A DNA stretch of 64,000 bases from Procambarus clarkii (taxonomy: Eukaryota; Arthropoda; Malacostraca; Decapoda; Cambaridae): positions 5,332,432-5,396,431 of the forward strand of contig NC_091188.1 in the NCBI RefSeq assembly GCF_040958095.1. Direction: 5' to 3'. Shown piece after piece: positions 1-31,400 of this stretch. Within the stretch, counting starts at the first letter, position 1. Every line of letters starts with the position of its first letter. A program made the translations under genes and the position numbers. Below the pieces are notes generated by a model. That model was not told the DNA's origin. It ran no database searches and saw only the letters and a list, made by a program, of their open reading frames with translations.

Positions 1-90
1 TCATACGATCAAAAGGAGACTTGTACCCTGATCACTGATCATACGATCAAAAGGAGACTAGTACCCTGATCACTGATCATACGATCAAAA
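1..90. repeat. 38-bp tandem repeat, cut by window start
   Basis: About 2.3 copies of a 38-bp unit beginning TCATACGATCAAAAGGAGAC (starts at 1, 39, 77). Copies differ at one base (cttgta/ctagta). The array probably extends left of the window. Confidence 0.85.
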
Positions 91-122
91 GAAAAAGACA
101 TTTAGTCGGTATGTGGGATGAT

Positions 123-307
<185 letters not shown>

Positions 308-969
308 GACTGTAATTTGTTTCACATTTTATATAGTCCATCTCCCATTCAAGAACGGTAATAACACAGTGTTAAATGCTGTGTCATTATTGCCAGTATT
401 CTCGCCGCCCTTCCAGCTGGTCACTATTGCTGCTAGCCATTGTTACGTAAGCTGAAGAAACACCACCGAGACGATTGCACCAGACACTGTCCATCCACAA
501 CAGTGACACACAGCCTAGCCTGTAGCCTCATCCCACCAGGATGTCAACACAAGAGAGAGTCACTACCCCAAACAGTCACTGAAAATGTCAATTTTCCTCT
601 CCCGGCTTTCCAGTAAAATATTAATTGGAACCAAAGTGACAGCTTATCGAAGTAAACTTCAAGACCTCATACGTCTATCCCCCCTCACCCCCCCCCCCTG
701 TCGTCCCTATACACCCTTCCTCCCGGCGTCGTTATGTGTTAATTCCGGCTACAATTACACGGGGGGCTTCAGCACCTCCCAAATCGCATTAGATCGTGCG
801 AGCGTCCCGGGAGTGGCGCTAAATGCCGTTTAGAGGCTTTGCCCCGTTTATCCCGTCAGGGAAATAATTTTGCGCAGCGCAGATGGGCTTTCAGCGTCGC
901 GATGAGAAGTGGGCGACTCGGGACCTTATTAGCGAGAGAAGGAATTTTGTCAAGAATGTTTTGGGAGTC
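308..969. other. No gene seen
   Basis: Unique-looking sequence between two microsatellites, with a C-homopolymer near 690. The one 82-codon frame here has no recognisable protein. Confidence 0.5.
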
Positions 970-1162
<193 letters not shown>

Positions 1163-2660
1163 TCACCTATTTGTGCTTGCGGGGGTTGAGCTTTGGCTCT
1201 TTGGTCCCGCCTCTCAACCGTCAATCAACTGGTGTACAGATTCCTGAGCCTACTGGGCTCTATCATATCTACATTTGAAACTGTGTATGGAGTCAGCCTC
1301 CACCACATCGCTGCCTAATGCATTCCATCTGTGAACTACTCTGACACTAAAAAAGTTCTTTCTAACGTCCGTGTGGCTCATTTGGGTACTCAGTTTCCAC
1401 CTGTGTCCCCTTGTTCACGTACTACCAGTGTTGAATAGTTTATCCTTGTCTACCCCTCTCAATTTCCCTGAGGATTTTGTAGGTAGTGATCATGTCTCCC
1501 CTCACTCTTCTGTCTTCCAGTGTCGTAAGGTACATTTCCCGCAGCCTTTCCTCGTAAGTCATGCCTCATAGTTCTGGGACTAGTCAAGTGGCATACCTCT
1601 GAACTTTTTCCAGTTTCGTCTTGTGCTTGACAAGGTACGGGCTCCATGCTAGGACCGGATACTCCAGGATTGGTCTTACATATGTGGTATACAAGATTCT
1701 GAATGATTCCTTACACAGGTTCCTGAAGGCTGTTTTGATGTCAGCCAGCCTCGCATATGCCGCAGACGTAATTCTTTTTATGTGGGCTTCAGGAGACAGG
1801 TTTGGTATGATATCAATTCCTAGATCTTTCTCACTTTCCGTTTCATTAAGTACTTCATCTCCTATTCTGTATCCTGTATCTGGCCTCCGGTTTCCACCGC
1901 TTAGTTTAATTACTTTGCATTTACTCGGGTTAAACTTTAGCAGCCATTTGTTGGACCATTCATTCAGTCTGTCTAGGTCGTCCTGTAGCCTCCTACTATC
2001 ATCCTCTGTTTCAATCCTCCTCGTAATTTTTGCATCATCAGCAAACATTGAGAGAATCGAGTCTATATCCTCTGGGAGATCATTTACATATATCAAAAAC
2101 AGTATAGGTCCAAGGACTGACCCCTGCGGTACTCCACTCGTGACGTCACGCCAATCCGAGACCTCACCCCTCACAGTGACTCGTTGTCTTCTGTTACTTA
2201 GGTACTCCCTTAGCCAACGGAGTACCTTCCCTTTCATTCCAGCCTACATCTCCAGTTTTTTCACTAGTCTCTTGTGTGGTACTGTATCAAACGCTTTCTG
2301 GCAATCCAAAAATATGCAGTCTGCCCACCCCTCTCTTTCTTGCCTGATCGTAGAATTCAATTAGCCCTGTGAGGCAGGACTTACTATCCCTGAACCCCAT
2401 GTTGATGCTGTGTTACGAAGTTCTTTTGCTCCAGATGTTCCACTAGCTTTCTTCACACAACCTTCTCCATCAGCTTGCATGGTATGCAGGTTAGGGACAC
2501 TTGCCTGTAGGTCAGTGCCTCCTGTCTATCCCCTTTCTTGTATATCGGAACTACATTAGCCGCTATCCAAATTTCTGGCAGTTCCCCTGTTGCCAGTGAT
2601 TTGTTATACACTATGGAGAGTGGCAGGCACAGTGCTTCTGCTCCTTCCTTTAGTATCCAA
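1163..2660 (-). mobile_element. Non-LTR retrotransposon (CR1/L2-like LINE), 5'-truncated reverse transcriptase copy
   Basis: On the minus strand a 217-codon frame (2237-1584) carries reverse transcriptase blocks: SGVPQGSVLGPILFLIYVND, the catalytic FADD box in SMFADDAKI, LNEWSNKWLLKFNPSKCKV, and the C-terminal LEYPVLAWSPY...KLEKVQRYAT. Further upstream (2,655-2,400) other frames read LPLSIVYNKSLATGELPEIW and VVPIYKKGD, the preceding RT motifs, so the copy has frameshifts and is dead. Downstream (1,580-1,163) is the C-terminal tail and a 3' end, GGTTGAGCTTTGGCTCTTTG in reverse, that recurs at seven other places in this window. The 5' half (endonuclease) is absent. Confidence 0.9.
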
Positions 2661-3078
2661 ATATGTATAGTATATATATGTGTGAGAGAGTGTGAGTGTG
2701 TGTGAGTGTCTGTGTGTGTGTCTCTCTCTCTCCCATCAGGGCAGGCTGCCCTGATGGGACCATTTCCACACCTCTATTAGTTTTCCAGTTTGCAATGATA
2801 AGTTATTAACTGCAATAAGAGTGAGCACTTCTAGGCTTTTGACCAAGAAAGTTCCTCCAGTTCACTTCCTTACCTCCTCCAAGGTAATTAATGTGGAGAA
2901 AGTACTATGCCAGTATAACTATAAAGAACTTGGATAAAGAACAAGAATGTAGGATAGGACAGAGGAAGGAATGGAACCCAACTATTTGGACCATCAGGAA
3001 TTCAGCACCAACCTGCAAGAAGTGAGGCTGTTGCTGTACCGACCAGTCCAAGTGGTTGGGTATTACCTCTTCCAAGGC
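2661..3078. other. No gene seen
   Basis: Begins with a short imperfect TG/GA repeat (2,680-2,735). The rest is AT-rich sequence without recognisable content. Confidence 0.5.
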
Positions 3079-3277
3079 AACCCGTTCTCGCACTTTCTTA
3101 CAGTCAATGTTGACTTATTAAATACGTGCATATGTGACATACTAAACATACTAGTTTACCTTGAAAAGCTTCATAGAAAACAACGACCTTACCTAACCTT
3201 CTTAGTATGTTAAGATAAGCATCTTATTGCTTCGTAATTACAATTATTACTTAACCTATACCTATAATAGGTTAAGT
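3079..3277. mobile_element. Single arm of a foldback (inverted-repeat) element
   Basis: Begins CCCGTTCTCGCACTTTC and matches, nearly base for base, the left arm of the foldback at 60,302-60,845, including the CTTAGTATGTTAAGATAAGC block and the TAAGTAAT hairpin turn. The second arm is missing here. Confidence 0.8.
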
Positions 3278-4247
3278 AATACCGCTATTTCACTCAATTT
3301 TCCAAGTGATTCCTGCACTACTAGATCTCTAGCTTTCATGCTGAAAACCTTACAGAACCTCTAATTTTGTACTTCATGTTATTTTCTGTCATTCATCCCC
3401 TCTCTTTTTTTTTAATTTGATTACCTGTTTCCACTAGCTTAGGTTGGTCTTTGCTTTGGTGGCGGTCAATCTCAAATTCACTCTAGATTACAGTATTCCT
3501 CTCATAATTTACGCACATGTATTAGTTTTTCTTATCTCATAGCTGTTCTGAATATGCTTATCTATATATTCACCTAGATATGTTTACAGGGTTGAGCTAT
3601 AGCTCTCTAACCCCACCTGTCCATCTTTTGATCAGTTAGTAAATTTTATTTTTATTTTAATATTTAATCATATTTCCTTGTGTATCTGTGTATCAAATAC
3701 ATCTCCAATGATCGCATCTCATTGTCCAATCCATTTGCTTGTGACTCTTACACTGAATAAATTCAGTGTAAGAATTTACACTAATGTGTGTCTCAAACTT
3801 TCACTAGTATCTTCTGGATCTTCCATTTCTCTTTTCAAATATTGTCCCTTTGTCCATCCTTTCAATTACACTTTCTGTGCTAACTTCAACATTATTCCCT
3901 CACTCTCTCCTAATTAGCCCTTCCACAAACTGGCAAGCATTTCTCCGTGTCATGCCAGATGTCCCAAGTTTTGTTCTCCTGTTTTTTCTAGTTTAACTCT
4001 ACGCTCTTTTAGAAGCAGACTGTATGCCAGAATTGCACAATAAAGGCTTGTATTTAGTATTGGATTGTATATGGTCTTCTGAGACTGTCTAGAGTCTTAA
4101 ATGTTACCCTGATATTGCCAATTTGACATATGACACACACATTATCTTGTTTACTGTATTTCTCAAGTACCGTACTGTACTAGGTTTAGCAGTATATATG
4201 TATCGAGTATTCGTCGATCCTTCTGTTTCTGGGAACTGCCTCCCTCC
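3278..4247. other. AT-rich, no gene seen
   Basis: T-rich plus strand with scattered short frames. No protein, RNA or mobile element is recognised. Confidence 0.5.
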
Positions 4248-4492
4248 CGGGAGCCAGTCGGCCGAGCGGACAGCACACTGGACTTGTGATCCTGTGGTCC
4301 CAGGTTCGATCCTAGGCGCCGGCGAGAAACAATGGGCAGTTTCTTTCACCCTATGCCCCCTGTTACCTAGCAGTAAAATAGGTACCTGGGTGTTAGTGAG
4401 CTGTCACGGGCTGCTTCCTGGGGGTGGAGGCCTGGTCGAGGACCGGGCCGCGGGGACACTAAAAGCCCCGAAATCATCTCAAGATAACCCTT
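4248..4492 (+). mobile_element. tRNA-derived SINE (family 2) with a LINE-like 3' end
   Basis: The head folds like a tRNA: A-box-like TCGGCCGAGCGGAC and B-box GGTTCGATCC. It is followed by a body (AACAATGGGCAGTTTCTTTC, CCTGTTACCTAGCAGTAAAA). The 3' end from about 4,427 (GGAGGCCTGGTCGAGGACCG onward) is shared with the 3' end of the LINE at 32,395-32,760. It is a retroposed pseudo-tRNA, not a tRNA gene. Confidence 0.85.
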
Positions 4493-7400
4493 TCAGCCTG
4501 TACTGTTCCTAGAATCTTCTCTCCCCTTCACTTATCCTTATTACTTTTCATGTCAGGATAAAATAATGAGAGAGAGATAGCAAGCTTGAGAAAGAGAGGA
4601 GAGATGCAGTAAGCAATTATTTATCAAAACGTTCTGAGCCTGTTTAGCAATACAGCTTAATGGTGCAAGCAAGAGATCTGAAAGAAGCTTAAAATCAACT
4701 TGAGGAATCAGGATACAATATGTGACAGAAAATAGAAGAAATTAATAAGTTATTATCAAAAGAAAGTGCCAATCTGATACGATTATTTAGCAGCATCTGT
4801 GTCATGAGATACTTAAAAAATCCTAAATATCACTCAGGATGCCAATACAAGAGCAAGCAGATAGAAAAAAACAGTATACTGTTTATGGAGGAATTTACAT
4901 TAGGTAGTGCAATGTATGTCAAAGTAAAATGTAAAGAAAATTATACAACATCCTCCCATATTAATTGACTTGTGGTGCTAGAAAGACTTAAAAGTTTGAG
5001 ATGATGCTACTAAAGCGTATCCACATAATTGTCCAGAATGAAAGCCAAACATTGGTTTCTAGAGGAAAAAATTTAAAAAACTAGCATTGAATGTAATGAA
5101 ACACCATTTTCTGGGTCAGCCCCAGAGGCTCCTTGGAGCCTACAAGGCCCCCCACAGAAAAGGAAATTTGGAGAAGAAATTTAGAAAAAGACAATTCTAG
5201 AGGAGAGAAAATGAAAAAAAATATATAAAGTTGTGTATATTCCATCTAATGATTAGCATTTGGAAAACAGGAAAAATGTTAAGAAAATAGTCAAGCAGAC
5301 ATACAAGACGCTAGAAACTACTATAGTTACAACTAGATTAGTGATCTGTAAATTCTGGATTACCTAATTAGCATGGCTAATTTTGGCAAGAGGGATGTCT
5401 AGTAAGGGGCCAGGGTGAGCGAGTAGTCGTGCAGACAGGATCAAGCACAGAAGTAGGTTTTGAATGTACTTGATTGAGAATACTGTACAGAGAAACAGTG
5501 TTACAAAAGTTAAGGTTAAGAAAGACTTGGAGAGGGAAGGTTTCTTACACTTGAGAAAGTATTTATTATAAGTGCTAGGACCAGAAGGCTAGAATAGAAG
5601 AAGAGAATAGAAGGCTAGAAGAAGAATAGCAGTTATAGAATGTTCAAGAGTTCCTGGAAATCAGATGTCAATATGAAAGCATACTGATGATGTCAAAAGA
5701 ATCGAGATTCACTGAAGACTTTACCTAGACACACAAGACTCAAAGGAAAAGTGGTGAAGCAGAACTTCTGATCAACAAAATCAGCACATCGGACATGGTG
5801 CCCTACAACTGTTAATGGGAACAATACATTTCTGACTGTAAGGTGCAGCTTTATCCTTTGGGAAGAATTATATTTTGCACTTATATCAAATTAAAAACAA
5901 AAAATAATTGTTTACTGAAGAACACAGCTCACAGTGTAGCAATTAATACAGATGATCCATACGTTTCCAGTTCTCTCCGACACCATTACATTTTCAGCAA
6001 TGGTTATTTTGATAACTCTGAAACTTCCAAAGAGAATAAGTTATTAAATAATACTAAAAGAGGGTCTTACATTTTTATTTTCTGCAAAAATTTATTATTT
6101 TAAGTTTCTCTTAAGTCACCACAACAGAAGTTTAAATACCACCAGGCCTTGTGGTGTGAAGTTGTTGTATACTAGTTCACACTATAGGAACACTTGTACC
6201 TGTAGTTTAATGACTATATCGGCAATACTATCATTAGTCCCTTGAATCCTTATTGCACATACAGTATTTAAAAATTGGAGAACACAGAATTCTCAAGATG
6301 TCTTTGGATACATGTAGTTTTACAAAATCAGATTGGCTATATAGCAGTCAGCCACTCAAAAAAAAAAAAAAAAAGCCACAAGTGCTTGCTCAAGCATATG
6401 CTTACAAAAAATGGCCGGGTTCTCTCACAGAACCACATGCCCTGCGAGATAATTTGTTAAAACCTCCAGTATGCATTTAAGCACGCCACCTGCTATATTA
6501 CACGTTACATCTAATACTGCAGCCGGCTGCTACACAGGTTAATATTAATCTAATATAGCAGCTGGCTACTTTACAAAACAGTTTATCAGAGCAACTGTAT
6601 CACAATTTTACTGGTTTTGTCTTAACAGCCCGGCTGTCGCATGACCTCAGCTATTACAAAAAAATGAAATTAACACTGGAGACATAGGTTAAAACTAACT
6701 TTACCTGGGTAATGTCAAACCAAAAACATTTTGTGGTGAGAAAAGACTGCTAAATGTTACAGCTACCTGCTGCATCGACGTGTTACAATAGGAACATGAT
6801 CTTGCAAACACTGTATGCCAGCAAGAACATGATCTCACTAACACTACAGGCCAACAAAGAGCAGCAGCAGCAGCAACAATAATCCTTCACCAGCACATAT
6901 AAACATGACTAGAGGGAGCACTGAAACTGGATGCTAAAATAGTCACAGTATGGACTATCTAGAAGGAAGACTTTTTAGATACTGAAAACAGGAATTAAGA
7001 TACCAGAAAAAATCTAAAGTGTAAATTGTTTCAACTTCACAAACACAACCCTTTGTGTCACTTTTATGTAAGAATTACTAAAATGTAATAAAAAAAAGCT
7101 TTTATCAAGTCTATAAAATCCGTGAATTAATATTCAGTTTAAATTTCTTTGTACATCTTTAATTCTTCATTACCAAGAATATATTATCTAGTCTATATAT
7201 ATATAAAGTTTATAGTACTTTGGTACAAAGATTTTTTTGCTTTAGTTACTGTAAGCAAATGGTTTTGATAAGGATTACAAAAATTTGTATGAAATATATT
7301 TTACCATCATCACTCGGGTGCTAATGTTGAACAGAAAAATGTATTTCTCTGCAGTTCCCTTAATGTTATATAAAATGATATACACATGTAAACCTTTTCC

Positions 7401-10400
7401 TCCTGAACATTGTTTACTAACATATAATAACAATTCTTTTATTAACCTTTGGCTACTGCTACTTGAAAAGTATGGTTTCCTTTTTTTACATCACTGTACT
7501 AGACAACAGTGAATATTTAGATCATAAAACGACACAGTATACAAAATGGACAGGATTTATTTTGATGCCAATAGCATGTATATACCTCAAATATGATGTG
7601 TACCTATATTCTGGATACTTATCCCCACTTTTGTAACTAAAAAGCGTATTACATAAAAATTTACCCAACTTTCTGTACAAAAGGGGAAGATCTGAGCAAG
7701 AGGTGCATTACTACAAGCACAATCACTGCCATTAGCACAGGTGGCATAGGTTTTCCCCAATTACGTTACCATCAATTTACACACTCCGATGTCAAACCCT
7801 GAGCCAGAACAAACTATACCAATGCATGTCTTGATCACAGTACTAGAAGTCGTGAAGAATTTATCCTGCAAACCAACAAAAAAATGAATTATTCAATGAT
7901 TCACCCAATGCAAATTGAATTCAGTAATGAGTAAATCAGTTTTGTAATTACTGTATTTAAAATGGATTGAGAAAGTGATATAAAGCCAAACACTATACAG
8001 TTGCATAAACTATAATTATAATGATAGTAATGCCAATGCATATTTGAATTATTGAAAGGACAATTTTCACTACCTCTTCTCTTACCACCGCAACAAATAC
8101 TCACACCAAACACACAGGTTTCTCTAGCGCTGAATGGTTTCTCCCCAAAAAGTAGGTGGCGAGTACGTAGAGATCAAAGATCAACCAACAACCCAGAGAA
8201 GTCACCCAACATGAGACAGGAATGCATCAACACACACAAAACTCCCTCTGAGTAAACTCAGTCAACACAGAATTGCCAAAAACAACTGAACAACCAAAGC
8301 AACCTCTGATAACCTTGCATTAAACTCAATACTATGGTCTGGAGATCATAGACTACTTTAACCACTGACAAGCCTGAGTCAGCACAAGTAGGAATGTTGG
8401 AAAGTGACCCCAACAGCAAGCAAGTTCCACATCCAAACTTCCAGCAGCAGAAAAAATTAGCAGCCAGAACACCATGGGCACCAGGTCAAGTTCAGTGGGA
8501 AAACACAGGAGAACGCAGTGTGCTCAACTAAACACATCCAAAAGGCCACATCCTAGAGAAAACAAACAATTCCAACGAAGCCTTAAGCACAAGGCAACAC
8601 CCCGAAACATTACTCGGAACGCTGGAAATAGTCTCGGTGAAACTACGAGAAAGGCCATTCTGAAACATGCAAACATAAGCAGAACCATACAGTGAAGAGA
8701 TCCTATAAAGCAGTGGCCCCAACCAGTGGGATGTGACCCTTCTTGGGGTCTTTTGAGTACTGTATTAGAAAATAGAGCCATTCCCATAAAGATTGGGAAC
8801 CATTGCTATAAAGTATGTGACTATGAAGAGACTGGGATGTCACAATGATTGCCAAGTTTACTTATCATAATAAGGTTGAGACTGCTACAAAAATGCCTGG
8901 AATGCATTCAACAATGAAAGTAAGTGTGGTCACCTCCTACCAGATCATCTAGTTCTGGCTGGGGTACTTGCCAGTGGGTGGGTTCTTTGGTAGTTTTTCA
9001 ATTCAATATCAAAGTTTTGATAAATTACTGTGCGATATAGCAGGCAGCTTCCCTCAGTTGTGAGTTTCTCTAAAAATATAGTAGACTCCAAGCTCCCATT
9101 TGCAGAGGAACAAGGCATATTTTGAAGAGGTACTTGTCTCCATGGGCCCTAAAATGTTGTAGGAGCCTGGCACAATCATAGTGACTTAACAGTGATAGCG
9201 CCTTAAACATGAAGAGCTACCGAGAGGAGGCCAGCCCCGAAAAAACGCTGGCCAATGTTCATAATTACATTTTTTCCATATTACTTTCTGTAATTCCAAA
9301 ATATTTAGTCTTCAACAATAACATAAATTCAAAAAAATTTTTGCAAGCATTTAATATATGATAAAAATTTTGGCAAAAGGACGAACACTGGAACCCAAAG
9401 GTTATTCAATGTTCTTTACATATTATTGTTTAATAAAACAACATATTTAAAAGCACTTTGAGCAACAGAGTCAAAATAGTTCACAATATTTTTTTCAGGC
9501 ATAATTTTGTCTTAATACAAAAATACAAAAATACAAATTAATACAAAAATACTGGAAAATAGTCAAGGAAAAACTGAGAAATTAATGGGTAATTTCTCAT
9601 GCTTAATCATGTTAAATTTTCATGCACTTATTTAATACCAACTATCACACAGAACTTGAAACAATAAGTATAGTCAAACATATTAAAGGTAAGAAAGTAC
9701 AGGTGAATACTAGGTCAAAAATATTTAATATTTCAAGAGAAGACTGTTAAAATTTAAGTAGTGGACCAGAATGCCACTGGAAAGTGGAAAGTGGAATGTG
9801 TGTGTTAAGGGAATATGGCTACTGAATGCAGAACAAACACAAGGGGTATATAGAGGGGTATAGCACAGCAAAGATGGAAGCAAGGGAAATTACGGAAGAT
9901 ACTTCCTACAGAAAGATTGTGTACCATGTGGAATGGAGGTGTGTGGAGGAAGATTGGAAGCGAGATCAGGAAAGGGCCTTACACGACACAGCTCAGTTGT
10001 AATTATTGGTGGAAATCTTTAGGTCACGAAAAGTCTCTGATCATGGGTGCTCAGTCTATGAGACGCATCAGAAGCTAAAAGTGTCACAAATAATATGAAA
10101 ACACAAATAATGTATACCAACATGCCCTGCTACCATGTCCTGTAATATCAGATCTTGTTATTAAAGAAGCTGCAGCATATTGGGATACCTGGCATCTATC
10201 TCCGATACCCTCCACATTGCTAGTCTCTGGACACCCACCGGGTTGAACATTCAGAAATTATGGCTTGTCATTTAAAGAATGCTGTCTAATGGTATAGAAA
10301 TGAAAATAATATTAATATGCACCATAAAATATTGTACAGTCTTATACTGCCAACATTCACTTAAAAGTTGGTGATGTCTTTCCCGCTGGAGACAAAAGCC

Positions 10401-11604
10401 AGTGTTCAAAGTTTGTTTTGTGACAATTCTCGACATCACCATTATTGGGTAAAATTTCAACAAGAAGTGTATATACAGCATCTCTTCTAGTGTTACTTTA
10501 TAAAACAATGTCTCATTTTAAATCATACTGCAAATATTCCTAATATGCAGATTTTTAATCCATTTAGAGGAAAGTGTTGCGTGTCCAGAAATTGGCAACT
10601 TGACCCTAATTAATCCATCCATAATATTTTATCCTAAATAAAGATAAATAAATAATACACAGTTTTCTAATGTAAACAGCAATAAATAACAGTAAATTTG
10701 CATTATAAATTAACATGTGCGCGATTGTGTTGTCCGACGACTGCAAAATATCTTCTGCTAGGTAATGTTATCATAATTTTCTTGGCTAAATTAACCTGTT
10801 CATGCTGGGTTCAATCCCATTTAAGTCCTCACTATTTCTCATATATACATTTCACATTCTTGTGATTTCATTGTGCCCATACATGCTATCTCGCAAGAAA
10901 TAATGCAAAAGATTTCAGAAATAGAATACTGTACAGTACTTATTATCACCAGAATTGAAAAAGAAATATAAACATTCTTATGCAGATACCGTGGTGAGTA
11001 TCTGCGAGTATCTGTTATGCAACTAGGCGAGTACCTGAAGCTTCCTCACAGTTCGTCTTACTAGTCCCAATTTCATTACATGGTCTTTTTTAAGTCACAG
11101 ATTTCAGTGCTTTAGTCACTAAGAGGTAGCAGTTAGTCAGGATAATCAGTCAACTGTACTCGCCTAGTTGTGCTTGCGGGGGTTGAGCTTCAGCTCTTTG
11201 GATACTGTGTTGTATCGCGAATGATAAAATGAATGGACGAGTGATATTTAAATTCAATTATTTTTTAATGTCTCTAACCTTCTTTCACTACACAGATTAC
11301 TCTCACTTTTCTTCAGTCTGATGCCATCCCACCCCATGAGAGCGGAAAACAGTGGTAATGATAATGTATTTACGTATATATGCAATCACTGCTTTAAAAC
11401 CTTTAAATGTTTGCCATCAATGTTGATTTATCACCATGATTTATAATCTAAATAAACACGTTTACTATTCTGTTAACAAATCCTAGTGGAAATTATATGG
11501 AAAAAAGAGCATTATATTAATAAGGAACTAAAACACAGGTGTACTTACAACAGGTTAATTGTCTCTCTGTTAGTGGTAACACTCACAAGCCACACACTGC
11601 TGCT
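4493..11604. other. Long AT-rich stretch, no gene recognised; may include the TRIC 3' UTR
   Basis: About 7 kb with many A- or T-rich runs and only short frames without family resemblance. It follows the TRIC stop codon on the minus strand, so the nearest part (10.5-11.6 kb) may be 3' UTR, but I could not choose a polyadenylation site. A small LINE 3'-end remnant (about 11,157-11,202) is present. The 8.0-9.2 kb part is slightly richer in GC without clear origin. Confidence 0.5.
11157..11202 (-). mobile_element. LINE 3'-end remnant
   Basis: Plus-strand CGCCTAGTTGTGCTTGCGGG followed by GGTTGAGCTTCAGCTCTTTGG matches the terminal 45 bp of the 1,163-2,660 LINE family. Confidence 0.75.
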
Positions 11605-29473
<17,869 letters not shown>

Positions 29474-29900
29474 GGTGATGGCTCCTCACGTCTGGTGAAG
29501 CGGCACACTAGAGCACTGGACACCCACGGGGAGGTGAGAGAGAGAGAGGCGGACTGCCCGAGGTGAGAGAAAGGTGTACACAAGGCAGGCACCGCCGAGT
29601 GCCTCTCTGTGTGTGGTGAGGGTGCCTGGCACTCCAACCACCTCCCTGTGTGGGGGGTGTGATGGGGGGGGGGGATCAATGTCACCTCTTCTTCCTCTCT
29701 CCTACTCAATCTCTTTATTCTAACTTTATTTACATCCTAATCCCGTGTGGGAATCGTCGTCTGAGGTTGTCATCGTGGCCTCTAGTGTCCGCTGGGGGGT
29801 TGTGTTAAGAGTTAGGGGGACTTGAGGAAGGTTTGGTTAAGCAATTGGCGAGATGTGGCAGGGAGGAGCGCCGCCACCAGCAGACGACGGAAATAAACGG
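29474..29900 (-). promoter_or_regulatory. Probable 5' UTR and promoter area of the TRIC gene
   Basis: This lies directly upstream of the TRIC start on the minus strand. It is noticeably richer in G+C and CpG than the surrounding introns and contains a G homopolymer near 29,665 and a short GA run. I see no clear TATA box or initiator and cannot place the transcription start. The call rests on position and composition only. Confidence 0.3.
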
Positions 29901-30337
29901 AGGCTGTCACTCGTCCGTATAGCACAATATATACAAATAATAATAATAATAATACTCTAAATAAGTACGTTATGTGTTTAATTGTCTTCCTGTAAATATA
30001 AATATATATATATATGTGAAGATATGTGATAACAATACAAAATTAATATTATTTTTTTCGTTTTTAGCTGTTTCAGCTTCGTTCATATATGGTAGGGTAC
30101 TATTATTTTTTTTGATAGGTACCTGGCGACTTTCCTAATAGTGGTTATAGTGAGGTTTAGCTCTTTATACCTCCAACCTCTTAACTTTTTTTTGTACATG
30201 TTGCGTTTTAATTTAACTTTATCTTTTAATGTTGCTGCTTGATTACCCACATGTCATATTTACCTGAATTTACTTGGGTTTACCTGAGGGCCACACTCTA
30301 AATTTAGAGGCCTCGACGGGAACTGGAAGCCGGACGT

Positions 30338-30418
30338 ATTCACCAAGTTGTGCTTGCGGGGATTGAGCTCTGCTCTTTCAGCCTGCCTCTTAATTGCCAA
30401 TCAATCAACTGTTACTAA
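30338..30418 (-). mobile_element. LINE 3'-end remnant
   Basis: Plus strand reads AAGTTGTGCTTGCGGGGATT GAGCTCTGCTCTTTC in sequence, the terminus of the GCTCTGCTC LINE subfamily, directly joined to the SINE that follows. Confidence 0.7.
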
Positions 30419-30424
30419 CTCATA

Positions 30425-30695
30425 GTTAGCGTAGTGGTAAGACGCTTGCCTGGCGTTCCGTGAGCTCTTTGTCCTGGGTTCGTATCCCGGCCGGGAAGGA
30501 TTTACTGGGTGCAAATCCTTAACTGTAGCCTCTGTTTAACCCAACAGCAAAATGGGTACCTGGTTGTAAAAACGATTCTTTGCGGGGATTGTATTCCGGG
30601 GACAATAGGCTTGCAAGGACTTGCCCGAAACGCTACGCGCACTAGTGGCTGTACAAGAATGTAATAACTCTTGTATATATCAGTAAAAAAAAAAA
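30425..30695 (+). mobile_element. tRNA-derived SINE (family 1), full length
   Basis: A-box region GCGTAGTGGTAAGAC, B-box GGGTTCGTATCC, body GGATTTACTGGGTGCAAATC, tail core CCGAAACGCTACGCGCACTA, end CTTGTATATATCAGTAAAAA. Confidence 0.85.
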
Positions 30696-30724
30696 GTACT
30701 ATTTTTTTCCCCTACACACACACA

Positions 30725-31255
30725 CACGAAGCTGGAAAAAGTTCAGAGGTATGCCACTAGACTAGTCCCAGAACTAAGAGGCATGAGTTACGAGGAAAGG
30801 CTGCAGGAAATGCGCCTTACGACACTGGAAGACAGAAGAGTGAGGGGAGACATGATCACTACCTACAAAATCCTCACGGGAATTGACAGGGTAGATAATG
30901 GATAAACTATTCAACACTAGTGGTACGTGAACAAGGGGGACACAGGTGGAAACTGAGTACCCAAATGAGCCACAGGAACGTTAGAAAGAACTTTTTCAGT
31001 GTCAGAGTAGTTAACAGGTGGAATGCATTAGGCAGCGATGTGGTGGAGGTTGACTCCATACACAGTTTTAAATGTAGATATGATAGAGCCCAGTAGGCTC
31101 AGGAATCTGTAAACCAGTTGATTGACAGTTGAGAGGCGGGACCAAAGAGGCAAAGCTCAACCCCCGCAAGCACAAATAGGTGAGCACACACACACACACA
31201 CACTGACCAAAGAGCCAGAGCTCAACCCCCGCAAGCATAAATAGGTGAGTACACA
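30725..31255 (+). mobile_element. LINE C-terminal and 3' end with duplicated terminus around an (AC)n tract
   Basis: Starts after a short AC run at GAAGCTGGAAAAAGTTCAGA, encodes the decayed KLEKVQRYATRLV...MITTYKILTGI tail, and continues to GCACAAATAGGTGAGC. An AC run of about 20 bp follows, and then the last 50 bp of the element repeat (31,202-31,252). Same family as 1,163-2,660. Confidence 0.85.
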
Positions 31256-31256
31256 T

Positions 31257-31400
31257 CCCCAGGAAGCAGCCCGTTTCAGCTGTCTAACTCTCAGGTACCT
31301 ATTTACTGCTAGGTAACAGGGGCATCAGGGTTAAGGAAACTCTTGAACAAATCCACAAGGACTGACGAGGATTCGAACCTGCGTCCGAGGTTTAAACTAG
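31257..31400 (-). mobile_element. Composite SINE remnants
   Basis: CAGGAAGCAGCCCGTTTCAG and ACCTATTTACTGCTAGGTAA match the family 2 SINE body. From about 31,345 another tRNA-like head appears in reverse, with B-box GGTTCGAATCCTCG, so two SINEs are fused. Confidence 0.65.

Noticed and set aside
1584-2237. A host gene encoding a reverse transcriptase-like protein
   Set aside because: RT motifs, frameshifts upstream, 5' truncation and a 3' end repeated across the window mark it as a LINE copy.
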